64,000 bases of DNA from contig NC_132998.1 of NCBI RefSeq assembly GCF_048564905.1, positions 59,406,484 to 59,470,483 on the forward strand. Direction: 5' to 3'. Position numbers and translations under genes: made by a program. Under the pieces are notes generated by a model, which worked only from the letters and a program-made list of their open reading frames with translations, made no database searches and was not told the DNA's origin. Within the stretch, counting starts at the first letter, position 1. Every line of letters starts with the position of its first letter. Below are positions 8,194 through 20,354 of the stretch, piece after piece. The DNA is from Vicugna pacos. Its lineage: Eukaryota; Chordata; Mammalia; Artiodactyla; Camelidae.

Positions 8194-10489
8194 CTGAAAA
8201 CCAAGGCCAGGGTAAGGCTCCACCAGCAGACGGGAACAGGGCCCTTGCTCACCAGCCAGAGGCTGTCTCTGCAAGGGACCTGCCCCGCAGCCCCCGTGCC
8301 CCAGCGAGGCAGCAGGAGAAGGGAGGCCAGCAGCCAGGCTGCTCGCTCTGTCCAGAAGAGCTCGAGGACAGCTCATCACCATGACCCCGAAACAAAGCCC
8401 AGGAAGAGTCAAGTCCTGCTAGGCCATCCAGGTGCTCCCTTGGTGAGGAAAGGCCTGATCGTCAACCTCTTGGATTTAACTCCACACTGTGTTCAGTCTT
8501 TAAAGTCAGGGTCTGGCCTCCCTCCCCCTAGCCCGCCACCTCCTCCACCTTCTGCTTCCCTGCTGTTAAAGACAATTTATTTCCATTCTGCGGCTGCACA
8601 AAACTCTCTTCTCCTAGAGGCTCGTGGACCCTGGGATGAGGGCTCTGACCCTGCGATGAGAGATCAAGGGAGTTCAGGTAACCGCTGTGGGAGTGCAGCT
8701 CCTCCCCTGGGCTGCCTGAACTCCCCAAAGGCCAGGGACAGACTAAGGAGCCTCCCAGAAAAGGGACACTTGCTTGTGCAGGTAAAACAGGTTCAGTGGA
8801 AGGATCGTGACCTCCCTTTAGCGGCCAGTGACTCCCAGAGACCCAAGGCCCGGGAGCAGCAGCTGCCAGAAGCAAGCCCAGGCTGCTGACTACTAGTGCC
8901 CCGCCCCGCCCCGCCCGCGGTGAAGGCCCGGGAAGCGGCCAGGGGCCAGGCTGGCAGGGAGACACAGGAGGAGCAGTGGCCCAGCGTGGAAATCCTGGAC
9001 ACAGAGAGAAGGAAAGAAGGGGACAGGGGCAAGCTGGGTGTTTCAAAAGATTCGTATCACGACCTCTCCCTCGACACTACGGGGGGAAGAAGTTCTGCAC
9101 CGGCCCCGTCCACACAGGGGGAACTGAGGCAATGACCACGCCAGGGGAACTCTACCGTGGTGGGAAGACCACAGGTGAGAAACAGGAACAAGCCAGTAAG
9201 TCTCCCAGCAGACGCTTCCTCTCCAGGGCTGCGACCCAAGGCCCCTTCCTCCCCTGGAGCTCACGAAGGATGCACCTGAGCTTGTCCCTCCTGAATGAAT
9301 ATGGTTCTGGAGCCAGGACTGCCACAATGACCCCACTCCCCTCACCTGCCCTCACCAGGCCGCTGGCAGCGCAGCGAGGGGGCGGAGCTTGCTGACCATA
9401 CGTGCTTCCCACCAATCACACGTCTAGGTTTTCTCCCACGGTCTCTCCTCCCAGAGAGGGCACCTGCTCTGGCACAGAGGCATGGAATCCAGGATGGAGG
9501 ACCTGCAGGTCCACCCCAGCCTCAGTCCAACAGGGAAACTGCTGGCCACACTGGAGAAGCCCGAGGGCTGGTGCCGGCCAGGGTCGCCGCAGGGCCTATT
9601 TCTCTCCTGTGTGGTGGGCAGTGGAGGTGCAGGGGCGGGGTCCCTATCCTCTGAGAGTGTCCGGTCCAGGCACAGTAAATGGTTCGCTAGAGGGAAACCT
9701 AGATGCTGAGGGGACACTAAGGACAGGCTCAGGGAAGACTTCTTGGAGGGGAGAGCCTTGACATAAATCTTACAGATCAACTGGGGGTGGGTGTGAGGAA
9801 GCGTGTGCTCTGAGTGGCCACGGGGAGTCTGTGCGGACCTCTGTGGGAGGTGAGACCTCCCACATCCCCGTTCTCATCAGGCCTCCCCTCCCAGCCGCCC
9901 CCAACACCTGGCTTTGTCTCCTCCGGAAGTGAACTCCACCTCCTCCCCCTCCCATCCTCCCATCACCAGCCTCTCCTCCACCTCCTTCTGATCCACCCTA
10001 AACCTGCTCTTTTCTCCCAGCCTGAAAATCCTTCTCAACCCACCGTCTCCCTCTCCTTCTCTTCTCCACTTGCCTCTTGAACAAACAGACTACATTTGCT
10101 GCCCACCCCACCACTGCCGCCTTCTACCCAGTCCTCAACCTGCACAATCACTACTGGCAGTTGCCCCTTTCTCTCAAGTCACCAATGATTACCTCGCTGC
10201 CAGATTAAACTACTCCTAGTCCTCAAACAAGCCATGCTCCGCCAGGCCTCCCTGCCACTGCCATGCTGTCCCCTCCGCCTGAAACGTCCTTCTGTACTCT
10301 CTACTTGGCAAACTGCTTCAACCTCCAGGTGGACCCCAAATGTGCCACAGCACCTGTGGAACTTGCCCAGCCCCGCCACTGTCCCACCCCTGAGAGAAGC
10401 CCGACTCAGACAAGCTCCTGCTGCACCTGCCACACACCCACTGTCCTGTGTCGTTCACAGCAGCAGCTGCAGCTGGTCTAATGTGCATC

Positions 10490-10620
10490 ACTGCTAAGAG
10501 CAGCAGCCCTTCCCCGAGTCCCCCTGGGTGCCAAGGACTGTGCCAGGCCCTTAATACCCATCATCGCCCATTATGAGCCTGCAAACTGTCCCAAAAGGCA
10601 GGTGACTTGGTAAAGATGCC
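10490..10620 (-). repeat. Possible MIR fragment
   Basis: The order CCAAGGACTGTGCCAGGC, TTAATACCCATCAT and GGCAGGTGACTTGG suits the 3' half of MIR in reverse sense. Confidence 0.4.
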
Positions 10621-10689
10621 ACAGGGCCATGGCCTTTATACTATGCAGCACCACATCTGCCCAGGAGTGAGCCTCAGAAACCCCTTGTT

Positions 10690-10830
10690 TATATATCAGT
10701 CTTCTCCCATCAGACTGAATTCTCTGAGGGCAGCAGCCACACATTTTGTTCATCTCTGAACTGCCCGACTTCACACAGGCCAGGCACGTGGCCGACTCTT
10801 GGCAAACATTTATTAGATTTTGGCCGGCTG
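10690..10830 (+). repeat. L2 3'-end fragment
   Basis: ATTCTCTGAGGGCAGCAGCC, then CACAGGCCAGGCACGTGGCC and CAAACATTTATTAGA follow the sense order of the L2 3' end. Confidence 0.5.
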
Positions 10831-11269
10831 GAGAGTCCACAACTGACCTTCGCCCAAACGCTGGCCGATAGCTAGGGGCTACTGTGGAATCTTGTGAAGA
10901 TCTGGGTAGGAAAACACCGACGTGAGGTGAAACGAATGCCGAGGCAAAGCAGGGAATTAAAAGAAGAGAGTGGACAGGGCCCCGGCAGCCACCCTCCAGC
11001 ACGGTGCTGCCCAATGCTGGCGGACCCGTCAGTGGTGCAGGCGAGGCCTTAGAAACCAGTATCCTCAGAGCCGGGCTGGGGTCTATCCTGTGCCCTGCCC
11101 AAGGGCTGTGCCCACCATCACAGGGGGAGCGCTGGAGCCTCTCGGAGGCACAGCTACCTCCTGGGGGCCGGTCTCAGGCCCACTGCAGCGAAGGAGACAC
11201 GTCTGTACCAACAGCCACCAAAGTCCGAGCTATCAAGTCTGAGACCCCTGACCGTGGCCAGGGGGACCG

Positions 11270-11600
11270 CACATGGCCGGGACTGCGCCGCTCCCACCTG
11301 TCTTGAGGCCACCCTTCCAGCACCACATGCAGGCTGCTCCTTCTCCCGCTGCACACGCTTTAATTCCCCCTCACCCTGCGCCCCCAGTCCTGGCCCCGCC
11401 CCCTCTGCCGCCGCCCCCCCATCGTTGGGCGGGCTTGGGGGCCCACCCCCATGTGCCCTCCACCGCTGCCCAAGCCCCTGCCCGTGTCTGCTCCAGGTGT
11501 GAACTCCCCGAGGGCCGGGGGCTTGTTCTGCCTTGAGAAGCTGTGGTCCGAGCGCCAAGCACACTGCTTGGGTCAATCCTGACTGAGTGAACTATCTGTG
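11270..11600 (+). repeat. Probable L2 3'-end fragment
   Basis: GTGAACTCCCCGAGGGCCGG, GCGCCAAGCACACTGCTTGG and GACTGAGTGAAC follow the L2 3' end. The upstream C-rich half is uncertain. Confidence 0.45.
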
Positions 11601-11961
11601 GAAAGTGCCAGGCTCCAAGAGGAGATTTCACTAACGAAAAGCAGCAGCTGGTACGGCTTCTGGCTCCTGGCGTCTCCACGTGCTCACACACACTGAGCCT
11701 GACTTCCGCCCTCTGGGAGAGGGGACTCGCCCCTGCCTTCACTGAGCTGAGGGGTGGTCAGAGGCCCCTCTGATTTACTTAGCTGCGTTGGCACAGTGCT
11801 GGACTGCGGGGCCAGTGGCACCGTCCCAGGCTCACATGGCCAGGGGATCAGGCTCTCATACTCTGCACCTCAGCTGCCCCAGGCCCAGCAGGAAGCAGCC
11901 CAGATGCCCTTCCCTCCGCACCCGGCCTGCAAGTGCACCCGGGGCGGCCGGGCCTCCTCAC

Positions 11962-12123
11962 CGATGATGGCCTCCTTCAGGCTGGACTCCACAGGCAGGA
12001 TGTTCTTCTCCACCAGCTCCATGGGGCCAGGCCTCTGTGCAATCTTCTCGTTGAGGTCATCAGCCAGCCTGGCTCTCTTCAGCTTCAGCTGCTTGGCCTG
12101 CAGGGAAGGCTCGGCCGAGGTCT
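11962..12123 (-). CDS. MRTFA: MRTFA exon with basic NLS region and RPEL motif 3
   Basis: This 162-base exon encodes ETSAEPSLQAKQLKLKRARL, then ADDLNEKIAQ, RPGPMELVEKNILPVE and SSLKEAII. RPGPMEL is the third RPEL motif. KQLKLKRARLADDL is part of the basic region that importins read in competition with G-actin, so this exon couples actin level to nuclear entry. The acceptor is GCGGACAG with a C/T-rich lead-in, and the donor is GTGAGGAGG. It starts two bases and ends one base into codons. All 53 full codons agree with the human protein as I remember it. Confidence 0.95.
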
Positions 12124-13015
12124 CTGTCCGCGGGAGAGAATGGAGTGAGTGCGGGAGGATATGGAATGAGCTGCTTCTGCCCTGGGAATCCAGAGTGGCT
12201 GCCCTTCCCTCTGGGGAAGGAGCAGAGACCATCAGCATGCAAAGCACGTCCCAGGCAGAGAAGGGTGGCCCGGCTTGAAGTTTCACAAGGACAGAAGAAG
12301 GAGCCCCCACTGTGGACAGCGTGTGGCTGGCCACCAGGCCAAGGCTAGCCCAGACAACACTGGAAGAGCTGGGATGGTCTCTCCTCTCCCTCAGACCTGC
12401 TGCTGTGCTGCAGGGGGAGTTCACCTCTCTGCTCTGGGTCTCATCTGCAAAATGTGCGGATCAGACTAGGAAAGCTTTCTTTCAACCCCAGAGTGGGTTC
12501 AAACCAAACAAAACACGGACAGAGTCACAACGCTTTCAGCAGCCACAAGCTTTCCGTCCCTAGAATGTGGAAAGACGTGTGTGTGGGGCCGGGCGAGTGC
12601 GTCTGGGATGAGCCTGCTCATACTTCACAGGTGCTTGAGGAGACACTGAGTGAAGGATGACGGATGGATAGAGAGATGAAGGAATGAACAAAAACACAAA
12701 GTAAATGCATTTTAAAAACAGATTTGGAGGAAAGGATTTCACACCAAGGTTAGATGAGTTCCAGGGCCACCATGTGGCCCTAGAAAGAGGGAAGCCAACC
12801 CAAGAGAATGTGATTGTGCTTCTTTGGGAATCCCCAAAAACCAGTGGTGACCACCACCACACTGCTGTCTTACTGTGCTAAGGCTGCGGCTTACCCACCC
12901 ACTGCCTGGAGACATGGGAGCGATAAGAAAGAGGGAAGAAGAAATGTGGGTGGTGCAGAGGTGAAAACAGTGAGAACAAGGGTTTAGGTGAAGAAGCATT
13001 TCTAAGCTAACACAC
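12124..13015 (-). other. MRTFA: MRTFA intron (892 bases) between RPEL3 and RPEL2 exons
   Basis: Mostly unique sequence. The bases around 12420-12480 resemble a piece of MIR (CTCATCTGCAAAATG). A short GGATGGATAGAGAGATGAAGG-like low-complexity stretch lies near 12660. Confidence 0.88.
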
Positions 13016-13091
13016 CTTCCAAAATGTGCATCCTGACCAGCTCCGATCTCTCCGGCCGGGAACGAATCTTCCGTTTCAGATAGTCCTCTGT
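13016..13091 (-). CDS. MRTFA: MRTFA exon encoding RPEL motif 2
   Basis: This 76-base exon encodes TEDYLKRKIRSRPERSELV followed by RMHILE, ending one base into the next Glu codon. RSRPERSEL is the canonical RPxxxEL core that binds the hydrophobic cleft of G-actin, and the lysine/arginine-rich KRKIRSR stretch precedes it. The acceptor has a long poly-T tract ending TATAG. The donor is GTGTGTTAGC, a weaker match to the consensus than most donors in this gene. The protein sequence appears identical to human over the exon as I recall it, consistent with strong constraint on actin binding. Confidence 0.95.
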
Positions 13092-13349
13092 CTATAAAAA
13101 AAAAAACACACCAAGGAGCTCTCAAACCCAGGTCACAAGCTTATGGCATAGACAGGACTAGAAAGCAGCCGTGGCTCTCGTGGCTGCTGTGGGTAACCTC
13201 TGCAGCCCTCATTTCTCAGCCTTGGGACTGCAGGGTTCTGAGGCAAGCGGAGGCCTGGGGAGGGGTGGCCTGGGGAGGATGCGTCCACTTTCAATGCACC
13301 TACCAAGGGCCCCATCCATCAGTCAACACCATTTGTCTCTCTGAGGCTG

Positions 13350-13640
13350 GACTACTAATATCTTTTTTAATCTATTACTTTTACTATCACAAAAGTAATA
13401 TATGTTCATCAAAGAAAATTTAGAAAACTAGAAAGTAAAACAACAATTTTAACCACCCACTGTTAGTGTCTTGGTGTGTTTGCTTCTAATCATTATTCCA
13501 CGCAGAAGAGAAGTTTAATTTTGCAGAGCTGTAATCATGCTGAATATAATTTTATATCTTATTTCAAAAAAGTTGGCATTGCATCTCCTCGTGAGCATTT
13601 TCTATCCATTCTGCATGGCTACCAAGCGGAATACTAATCT
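13350..13640. repeat. Old AT-rich dispersed repeat, probably L1-derived
   Basis: CACAAAAGTAATATATGTTC, GAAAATTTAGAAAACTAGAA and the GTTAGTGTCTTGGTGTGTTT segment resemble a widespread old L1 3' sequence. The family and sense are uncertain. Confidence 0.35.
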
Positions 13641-14214
13641 GGATTACATAGTGTCACAGCTCCGGTTTCTTAAAATCCAATGTCCTCATTTCTGCATTTC
13701 TGAGGCTCCAGGTGAATGAAGTCCCAGAGCCACTGCACTCCCCAGCGCTGGTGTTCTAATGTATGTGTGACCCCAGATCTGTCTGACTCCAGCGCCTCTA
13801 CTCTTAACCTTTTCACCAGAATTTTTCATACCACAGGTCAAGACCACGAGTAGGTAAAGACCAACACAGGACAGGATAGGACAAGGCAGAGCAGAACAGA
13901 GCAGAAAATCAAACATCAGAGTGTACTGCATGCATGTCATAAGGTAAAGACTTGGCCCTCATCCGCCACCTTGGTGCTCTGACCTGGCAGCTCCATGCCA
14001 GCCCTGGGGTAGCGCTGAGCTGACCGGGGACAGCTCACAGGGGCTGCAGACCCTGGGCGCAGCACCCATCTGCCAGGGGCTGAGGTTATCACCATGGCTG
14101 CCGCAGAAGATGGTAGAACAGGTTGGACACTGCAGGGCCTCACGGAACATGAGAGAGAGACATGTTTTCTAAGCCACCTGAAGTTCTGAACGGTGGCCAC
14201 GGCTGAGGGAGAAT

Positions 14215-14370
14215 ATGGTGCTGATTCAGAAAATACCTGGAGTCCAGAAACCAAGGACTGAATCCCAGTTTGCCACTTACTACCTAGACAAGTTACTCAA
14301 CTTCTCTTAGCTGCATCTAAAAGGAGAAGATAATAACACCTGATTCCTAAGAGTTGATGGGAGCATAAAC
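14215..14370 (+). repeat. MIR SINE
   Basis: TGCCACTTACTACCTAGACA, then AGTTACTCAACTTCTCTTAG and GATAATAACACCTGATTCC follow the sense MIR core. Confidence 0.6.
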
Positions 14371-15519
14371 AAGAAAGGGATACAATTCCATATGGAAGTG
14401 CTCAAGACCCCACACCCTCGTCTCAAACTTCTGTCTATGGAGTGTGTATCTCCCTGAATAAATCTAGTTTCACTTTAAGAAACAAAAAAAGAAGTGCTTG
14501 ATAAACCAGTAGATATTCTAATTAGTGCATATTTACTCCAGGCTTTTGAGAAACAGCCCAGGAAATGGCGCCACATATTAAGACTGGGCTGGGGCACAGG
14601 CAGCGGCCTTCCTCCTCCCGCAGACTCCCTCCTCCTCCCGGCACCGAAACCGTGCAGCTGGTCAGTCCTTTGGTTCCCAGTACCTGTGACCTCATTCTTC
14701 CCACTCTAAGAATTAATCATTGCTTTCCTCAGAAGTTTGTTAAAAATAAAATAAAAATAGAAGACAATAAGGTAAGTCTTGGAGATTTTAAATATTTCAG
14801 AGCCTCTGAAAGAGCTGTGGGAGCCCTGGCCTGTGATCCTCCATGTGGGGAGGTTCTCTTCCCTCGTCTTTTTCACAAAGAGAAAAGCGAAGGGGCTGAG
14901 CGGGGGAAGCATCTTCTGGCGACTTCCCCATCTCTGCCCACATAGGGCAGCAGAATATTCCCCCCAAGTCCCCGGAGGGAACTGAAACCGAGGGGACAGG
15001 CAACAAGCCAGGTGCTACAGCCCACACGTGAGCTCAGAGGGGCCCAGCTCCCATGGCCTCAAGTGGACCCTGGCTGATCAGGGGCACATGGAGACCAGTG
15101 GGGTTTCCAGCCCATTGGAATGCCCATCCTGGAAAGGTATGGGTGGTGTGGCCACAGACATGGGGGAACCACCACCCAGCAAGCTCTTCCATGGCCAGTG
15201 TTCATGTCCTAACAGCTACAAAGGCTAAGTGGAATTAATGATGAGAAAATACTAGCAGTCTCCAAACCAGAAGGAGGAAGGTGATCATTCCATACCATTA
15301 AATGTACTAAAGGAAGAAACTCGTTCTGGTCACGGTGCGTATCACCCCACTGGGAGATGGCCAGGGTGGAGGATGAAGTAGAAAAGGTAGTGCTTTCTAT
15401 TTAGAACTGTGAGGCCAGGGCTGACCCTGGCGGCACATCAGACTGGAAGGAGGAGGACCAACAACACAATGGACTCTGAAAATGCTCTTGGGAGTCCATG
15501 GGGAAGAAAGGTACCTTAC

Positions 15520-15575
15520 CCTGGCCCGCTCCAAGCTCCTTCTCTGCTCGTGAAATGCAGCTGGACTTTTCAAAG
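15520..15575 (-). CDS. MRTFA: MRTFA exon between RPEL1 and RPEL2
   Basis: This 56-base exon completes a Pro codon and encodes LKSPAAFHEQRRSLERAR, which matches human MRTF-A exactly as I recall it. The acceptor is CCCAACAG and the donor is GTAAGGTACC after the Arg codon AGG, so the exon ends in phase 0. The segment is the linker between the first two RPEL motifs, part of the N-terminal region that wraps several G-actin molecules. It carries no catalytic residues. The neighbouring introns are about 19.8 kb upstream and 2.4 kb downstream. Confidence 0.95.
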
Positions 15576-16630
15576 CTGTTGGGAGAATAATCATAAAATA
15601 ATTACTTTACAGTGAAGCATCATGTCTACGACTACAATTTACAGTGGAGAAGGCATCTTAAATTCAAGTTAATTTTAGCAGTGCCACTAATGTCAGCTGA
15701 AGTGATGAAGAAAATGTCACCTGAGTAAGCGCCTACTTTATGGTTCAGCTACCTCGTCGAGACAATTTTGGTTACTTCATTCCTAATGGGAACAGTCACT
15801 GCCTAAGCTTGAGCTCTATAAAGCTCTAATACATATGTATATTACTTTATATATAACTTTATATATAAGTCTTATCGAGCAGTCAACCCTCCAAGGATGC
15901 CTGCTGGGCCTCACTTTACTCTCAGGGAGACTGGGGGACAGAGCAGAGCTGCAACTTGGGTCCACTTTCCTTCTTCAACCTCATCAGGAATCACAAAGTA
16001 ACCAAACCGTCTGAATGAGGCAGTCAGACCAAAAAGACGTATGTCTACTTGGGTGCCATTTCCTTCTCTAGTTCAGCTGTTATTAATAGTGCCGCTAAAA
16101 TTAACTTGCATTTCGTCTTGCAGGACTACAAGAACTGCACGGTGATTGTTGGTTAACCTTGGCGCTCACATCCAGCAGCTGACCGGAAGGGCTCCCTGAA
16201 GCCCCTGTCAGGCACTCAGCTCTGTTCCGGGGCCCCCACCACACGAGCCACAGCTCTCAGCTCCACAAACAACGCTGAGGGTGAGGAGGCCAAAGCAGGA
16301 CCCTCTCCAAATGCAGCCCCATGAAGACAGTTTGTGTCAAAAACTCGGCAGATGAGGAGTTGGGACCCCCTGAGGACAAGAGAAAAGGCCTGACACTTCA
16401 AGTAGGGAACAACAGCAGTAAGAGAGAAATGTATGAGACCGTGGCCAGTTTCACTTCTGCCGCCCCAAAGCAGCTGTGAAACCATGTGTGCAGATAACTT
16501 TTGCTGGGCTGCTGGCTGCGGTAGGAGCACAGGGGTAAGGAGACGCTAAAAGTAGCAAGCGCACAGGTATGGCCCTATCCTGCCTGGGCCTGAGTGCTTC
16601 CTCCCCCATCCCACCCCCGGAGCTGGGCCT

Positions 16631-16651
16631 CAGCAGCAGCAGCAGCAGCAG
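16631..16651 (+). repeat. CAG triplet run (7 units)
   Basis: Seven perfect CAG units in intron sequence. Outside any exon, so not a polyglutamine tract. Confidence 0.95.
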
Positions 16652-17139
16652 CCCCAGAAAGAAGCTCCAAACGTCCCTGCAGTGCTTTTTTTATTTTTAT
16701 TTTTATTCATTTATTTTTTAAAGCTTAGGACAAAAAAGAAACTATCATTTTAAAAGATCAGTTGAGAGCCCACCCCAACTTCTAACAGCAGGGGGAGCTC
16801 TAGATCTAGCAAATAATCTCTAAAGAAAACCAGCACAAGCTCCCTCCCCAACTTCCCAGAGCATTCCAGAGCTATCCCAGCTCTAATCCAAAGGTCTTGG
16901 CATCTCGGTGGGTAAGCGGACAGTCCTGCACCTGCTTCTACTGAGTAAAGTTGGTTCAACTCCAAAATCATTCTCCAAAAGCCCTGATATGACCAGCAGG
17001 GAATGAACATGCAGCCTTGCTCTAGAGAGCTTATCACATGCAGGAGACAATGAAAACCAAGAATCAAAGAGAAAACTCAGCCTCCGCCCCGCCCCGCCCC
17101 CAGTGGCCCTTCCACCTTATTTCTGTCCATGGTTCATCA

Positions 17140-17325
17140 CCATCTGACAGTCTCTACAGTCATACTATCTGTCTTTCATATTCGTTTATTGTCAGCCTCC
17201 CAATACCCAGAACAGGCTCCATCAGGGCAGGGACTGCATCTGCATCTTTCGTTTCTGACACTATCCCTGGTGCCTAGAGTACCCAGCACGTCATCCATTC
17301 AATGAATTAATAAATATTCCATAAG
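17140..17325 (+). repeat. L2 3'-end fragment
   Basis: AGGGCAGGGACTGCATCTGC, CTGGTGCCTAGAGTACCCAG and CATTCAATGAATTAATAAAT are the sense L2 3' end. Confidence 0.55.
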
Positions 17326-17439
17326 AAATGAATGCAAAGTGTACACTAAGGACAGGGAAACCAGACGATTCCTAAAAAGCCTTCAATTCTACTTCAACAC
17401 TAGAATTCTGGCTCTCATCTGGGCTCAATACTTGATAGA

Positions 17440-17600
17440 AATCAGGGTATTTGTTTTCTTGTCCTGGGTTCTGCTGATTACTACTGGTGAGACACGGGGA
17501 ATGACCGCTTTCTGGGTCTCATTTGCTTCCTCTGTAGAGTAAGAATCTGCCCACCTTCCAGAGCTCTTGTGAGAATCAAATGGGGGTGAAAGGGCTCCGA
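17440..17600 (+). repeat. Possible MIR fragment
   Basis: GGTCTCATTTGCTTCCTCTG and GCTCTTGTGAGAATCAAATG follow the second half of MIR. Confidence 0.4.
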
Positions 17601-17984
17601 AGCGAGTGGGGCGCCCACCAATGCACTTAGGGGGCTGCCGTCATCAAACGCAGTGATTTGGTTGAATTGTGGGTGAGATCCCCACGCGGGGCAGCTGGTT
17701 TCTGAACCACAGCCACAGATTATAGGACTGAAAACAGCGGCTGGCTGGCTGCCTCAACAGCCTACACTGGCTACCCTAGGGGTAAGGCACAGACTCAGCT
17801 TCTGGAAAAACAACTCAGAAAACAAGCATTCCCTGATGGAAGAGGAGTGTATCATCTTCACGTACAACAAGGATGTGGCACCACGAGTGGGGAGAAGTGA
17901 CAGGTGAACTGGCTGTGGTGGACATGAGTTCCTGTTTGGTTCTACTGAGTCAGGGAAGCTTTCATGTAACGGCAAGGGTGCCTA

Positions 17985-18180
17985 CTTCTGTGGCAGGCCC
18001 TATACTAGCTATTTTAAACATTCTGGCTAACTGAATAGTCCTAGCGACTCCATGTGGTGGGCAGTATTCCATTTTACAGATAAGGACAGGCTCAGAAAGG
18101 GGATGACAAGCAGCAAACAGCAGAAAGGGGATGACAAGCAGCAAACAGCAGGACCACAACCTAATTCTGACCCACCCTCA
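17985..18180 (-). repeat. MIR fragment containing a 28-bp tandem duplication
   Basis: GTGGTGGGCAGTATTCCATT, TTACAGATAAGGACAGGCTC is the reverse MIR core. The 28-base unit at 18093-18120 is repeated perfectly at 18121-18148. Confidence 0.5.
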
Positions 18181-18599
18181 AGTCAGAGTTCTTTCCTCTT
18201 CTCTGGGTTGGTTTCTTAACTGCTTCAAAAAGGAGAATGACCCTACTGCATGGAGAGGCAAGGAGGCTTCAATGACACGCACTGCTCACATGTAGGGCTG
18301 AGGGCAGGCAATGTGGAAAGGTCAGCTCAGCCACAGAACTGAGCAAAAACAGGTAAAAGACAGCCCAGAAGAGGAGAACAAAGTGACCACAGGGACACAA
18401 AGCCCTGGCTGGAAATCGGGGGCTCACTGTGGAGCTTAAAGGGTGGCCTTCAGCACTGATACTAGGAGACAGGCCAGGAGGGGACGAGAGGACCAGGGGA
18501 GTTCATTAGCTGTCCTGGGCTGGGTCGAGAAAACCACAAGCGAAGAAGACCAAGAAGAGAATCCAAGACAGTAATCACCAATCCCAAAAGACTGTTCCA

Positions 18600-18720
18600 C
18601 TTTATACAACATTATAATCTAACCCTCTTAACAGCCATAATTCCAATTCTGTATATGATGAAACTAACACGGCAGCAACCTATGAGGTCATTCCCCGAGT
18701 GGTGGGCCCCACCCAGGTCC
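18600..18720 (-). repeat. Possible MIR fragment
   Basis: CTCTTAACAGCCATAATTCC followed by a GATGAAACTAAC core suggests reverse MIR. Weak. Confidence 0.35.
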
Positions 18721-20034
18721 AGTTCTGTCTCCTCTTCTCCCTTGGTGACAAGGGTGTGCGTCTCTGTCATTCCTTGAAGAGCCCACTCACTTTGTGCTGC
18801 TCTTTCCCCACATTTAACTCAAGTTCAGCAATTTCAACAGCTACTTCTAACAGGTGAAAGGGGGAGGGAGCAATGGCCCCTCTTCCCTGGGGTTCCCGTC
18901 AAGACTCCTGGAAGCGGCTTCCCAGGTTCATGTGGGGAAGACTGGAGCAGAGGCCGCAGTGCTCACTGGGGTTGGGGTGGACGGGGTACTCCCGGGCCTG
19001 TCCAGCCAGCTTTGTCAAAAGCCACAGCTGTGGAGGGCAACCTAGTGAAGAGATGTAGGGGTGACACAGGTGAGCCCCGGGAGGTCCTGATGTCGGAGCA
19101 GGTGTAGATACTTAAACTCACCACCAGCTTCCACGCTAAAGGAATGAAACACAGGAAGCATGCTGGAACTGGTAATAGATTTTAAAGTTTAGGCCTCTCC
19201 TAGTTGTGGAAAATCCCCGAAGACTCAAAGTTAACCATAAATGTATGTCTGAACAGGAGGGCTGCATTCACCCTGGACCTTCATCCCCGCTCCTTACTGC
19301 CTTAATGGCTTTGCCACAGAAGCCAGGGTATTACTCAGAAATTTCATTTTTCCAGAAACTTCTAGAAGGCAGTCTCTGAAAGAGAAGCCCTCAAAACCAA
19401 TGCAAACCCAAGAGGGCACCAAAACTTGATCCCTTCCTCCCACTCTCAGAGAGCTGGTTTTGCTGGAACACTTGCATGGCTTTGTGTGAACACAGGGAGG
19501 TGTGCAAACATGCACTGAAAGGCAAGATACGAAGCCCCCATGGAAATCGAATGAACACAGTGGCTAAGAGGTGTGGCGCTCGTAATCAGAGTTTCAGTTC
19601 TAGATGTGGGCCCCACCCCTGGCTGGCTCTAACCACTGGTTAGTATTCTGTTCCTTCTCCGGCACCCATCTTCTTTCTCCCCTTACACGTTTGCTGCCCT
19701 AATTAAATGAGGTCTTTCGTGAACTAAAAAGAGAAAAACTGTTTTAATTTCCTTTTAAAAACTACACTGCCATCCTCTCCTAAGGGGTGCTGTGCTGCGT
19801 CTCCAGCTGACAGCGCAGGAACACGTACCAAGCATCTTGATCAGATCCAGCACTGACGAGCGAGGAGGAGGAGCCTAAAACCAGTCCAGTGCATGAGTTA
19901 GCGCTTTCCCATCACCAACCCCAGGTCTAGCTCAGTGTACAGGCAAGTGAAAGTCCTCTAGGATCCACAAAGCAGTTCTGGAAACACATCTCAGCAAGAA
20001 TGACAGCAATGAGCTACCAAGACTCATTTCTTCA

Positions 20035-20130
20035 TCGTTATCACTAAGGAATATTTATTAAGTGCCTGCATCTGAGTGTCACTTTACCAGGTGCTGACAC
20101 TGCTGAAGTGATCATTCCCATTCTCGATAA
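20035..20130 (-). repeat. L2 3'-end fragment
   Basis: GAATATTTATTAAGTGCCTG and the TACCAGGTGCTGACACTGC pattern are the reverse L2 3' end. Confidence 0.5.
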
Positions 20131-20354
20131 GATACAATGTTAGACTTAATCTGGCCACCAATTCTGTATTCAGAAAAATACAAAGGCTATGAATATAGGA
20201 CAGCTAACAGGTCACAGAGTGCCACAGGCCAAGGAACCCTTCTCTTAGACAAGCTGCTGGATTTCTCTTTCCGCTGTAGAAGCAGGAGGCATACACACAG
20301 TGCATCAGTAGGGGCTGTGTGAGTGTGGTAACAAAGGTAGGAAACCAGAACTAC

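Larger units (their letters stand above)
8194..11961 (-). other. MRTFA: MRTFA intron (3,768 bases)
   Basis: It holds a GC-rich segment with CCCGCCCCGCC at about 8900, a C/T-rich stretch at about 9890-10080, L2 and MIR traces at 10490-11600, and otherwise unique sequence. A long plus-strand open frame at 8077-8889 overlaps the antisense of an exon and shows no family resemblance. Confidence 0.9.
13092..15519 (-). other. MRTFA: MRTFA intron (2,428 bases)
   Basis: It contains an old AT-rich repeat (13350-13640), a degenerate GGACA/GCAGA pentamer-like stretch at about 13865-13905 and a MIR (14215-14370). The remainder is not recognised. Confidence 0.88.

Noticed and set aside
8077-8889. 270-codon plus-strand open frame
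   Set aside because: Its first part is the antisense of an MRTFA exon and the rest is GC-rich intron. It has no domain-like pattern, so it is taken as a shadow frame.
16631-16651. CAG run as a disease-type repeat
   Set aside because: Seven intronic units only, with no exon context.
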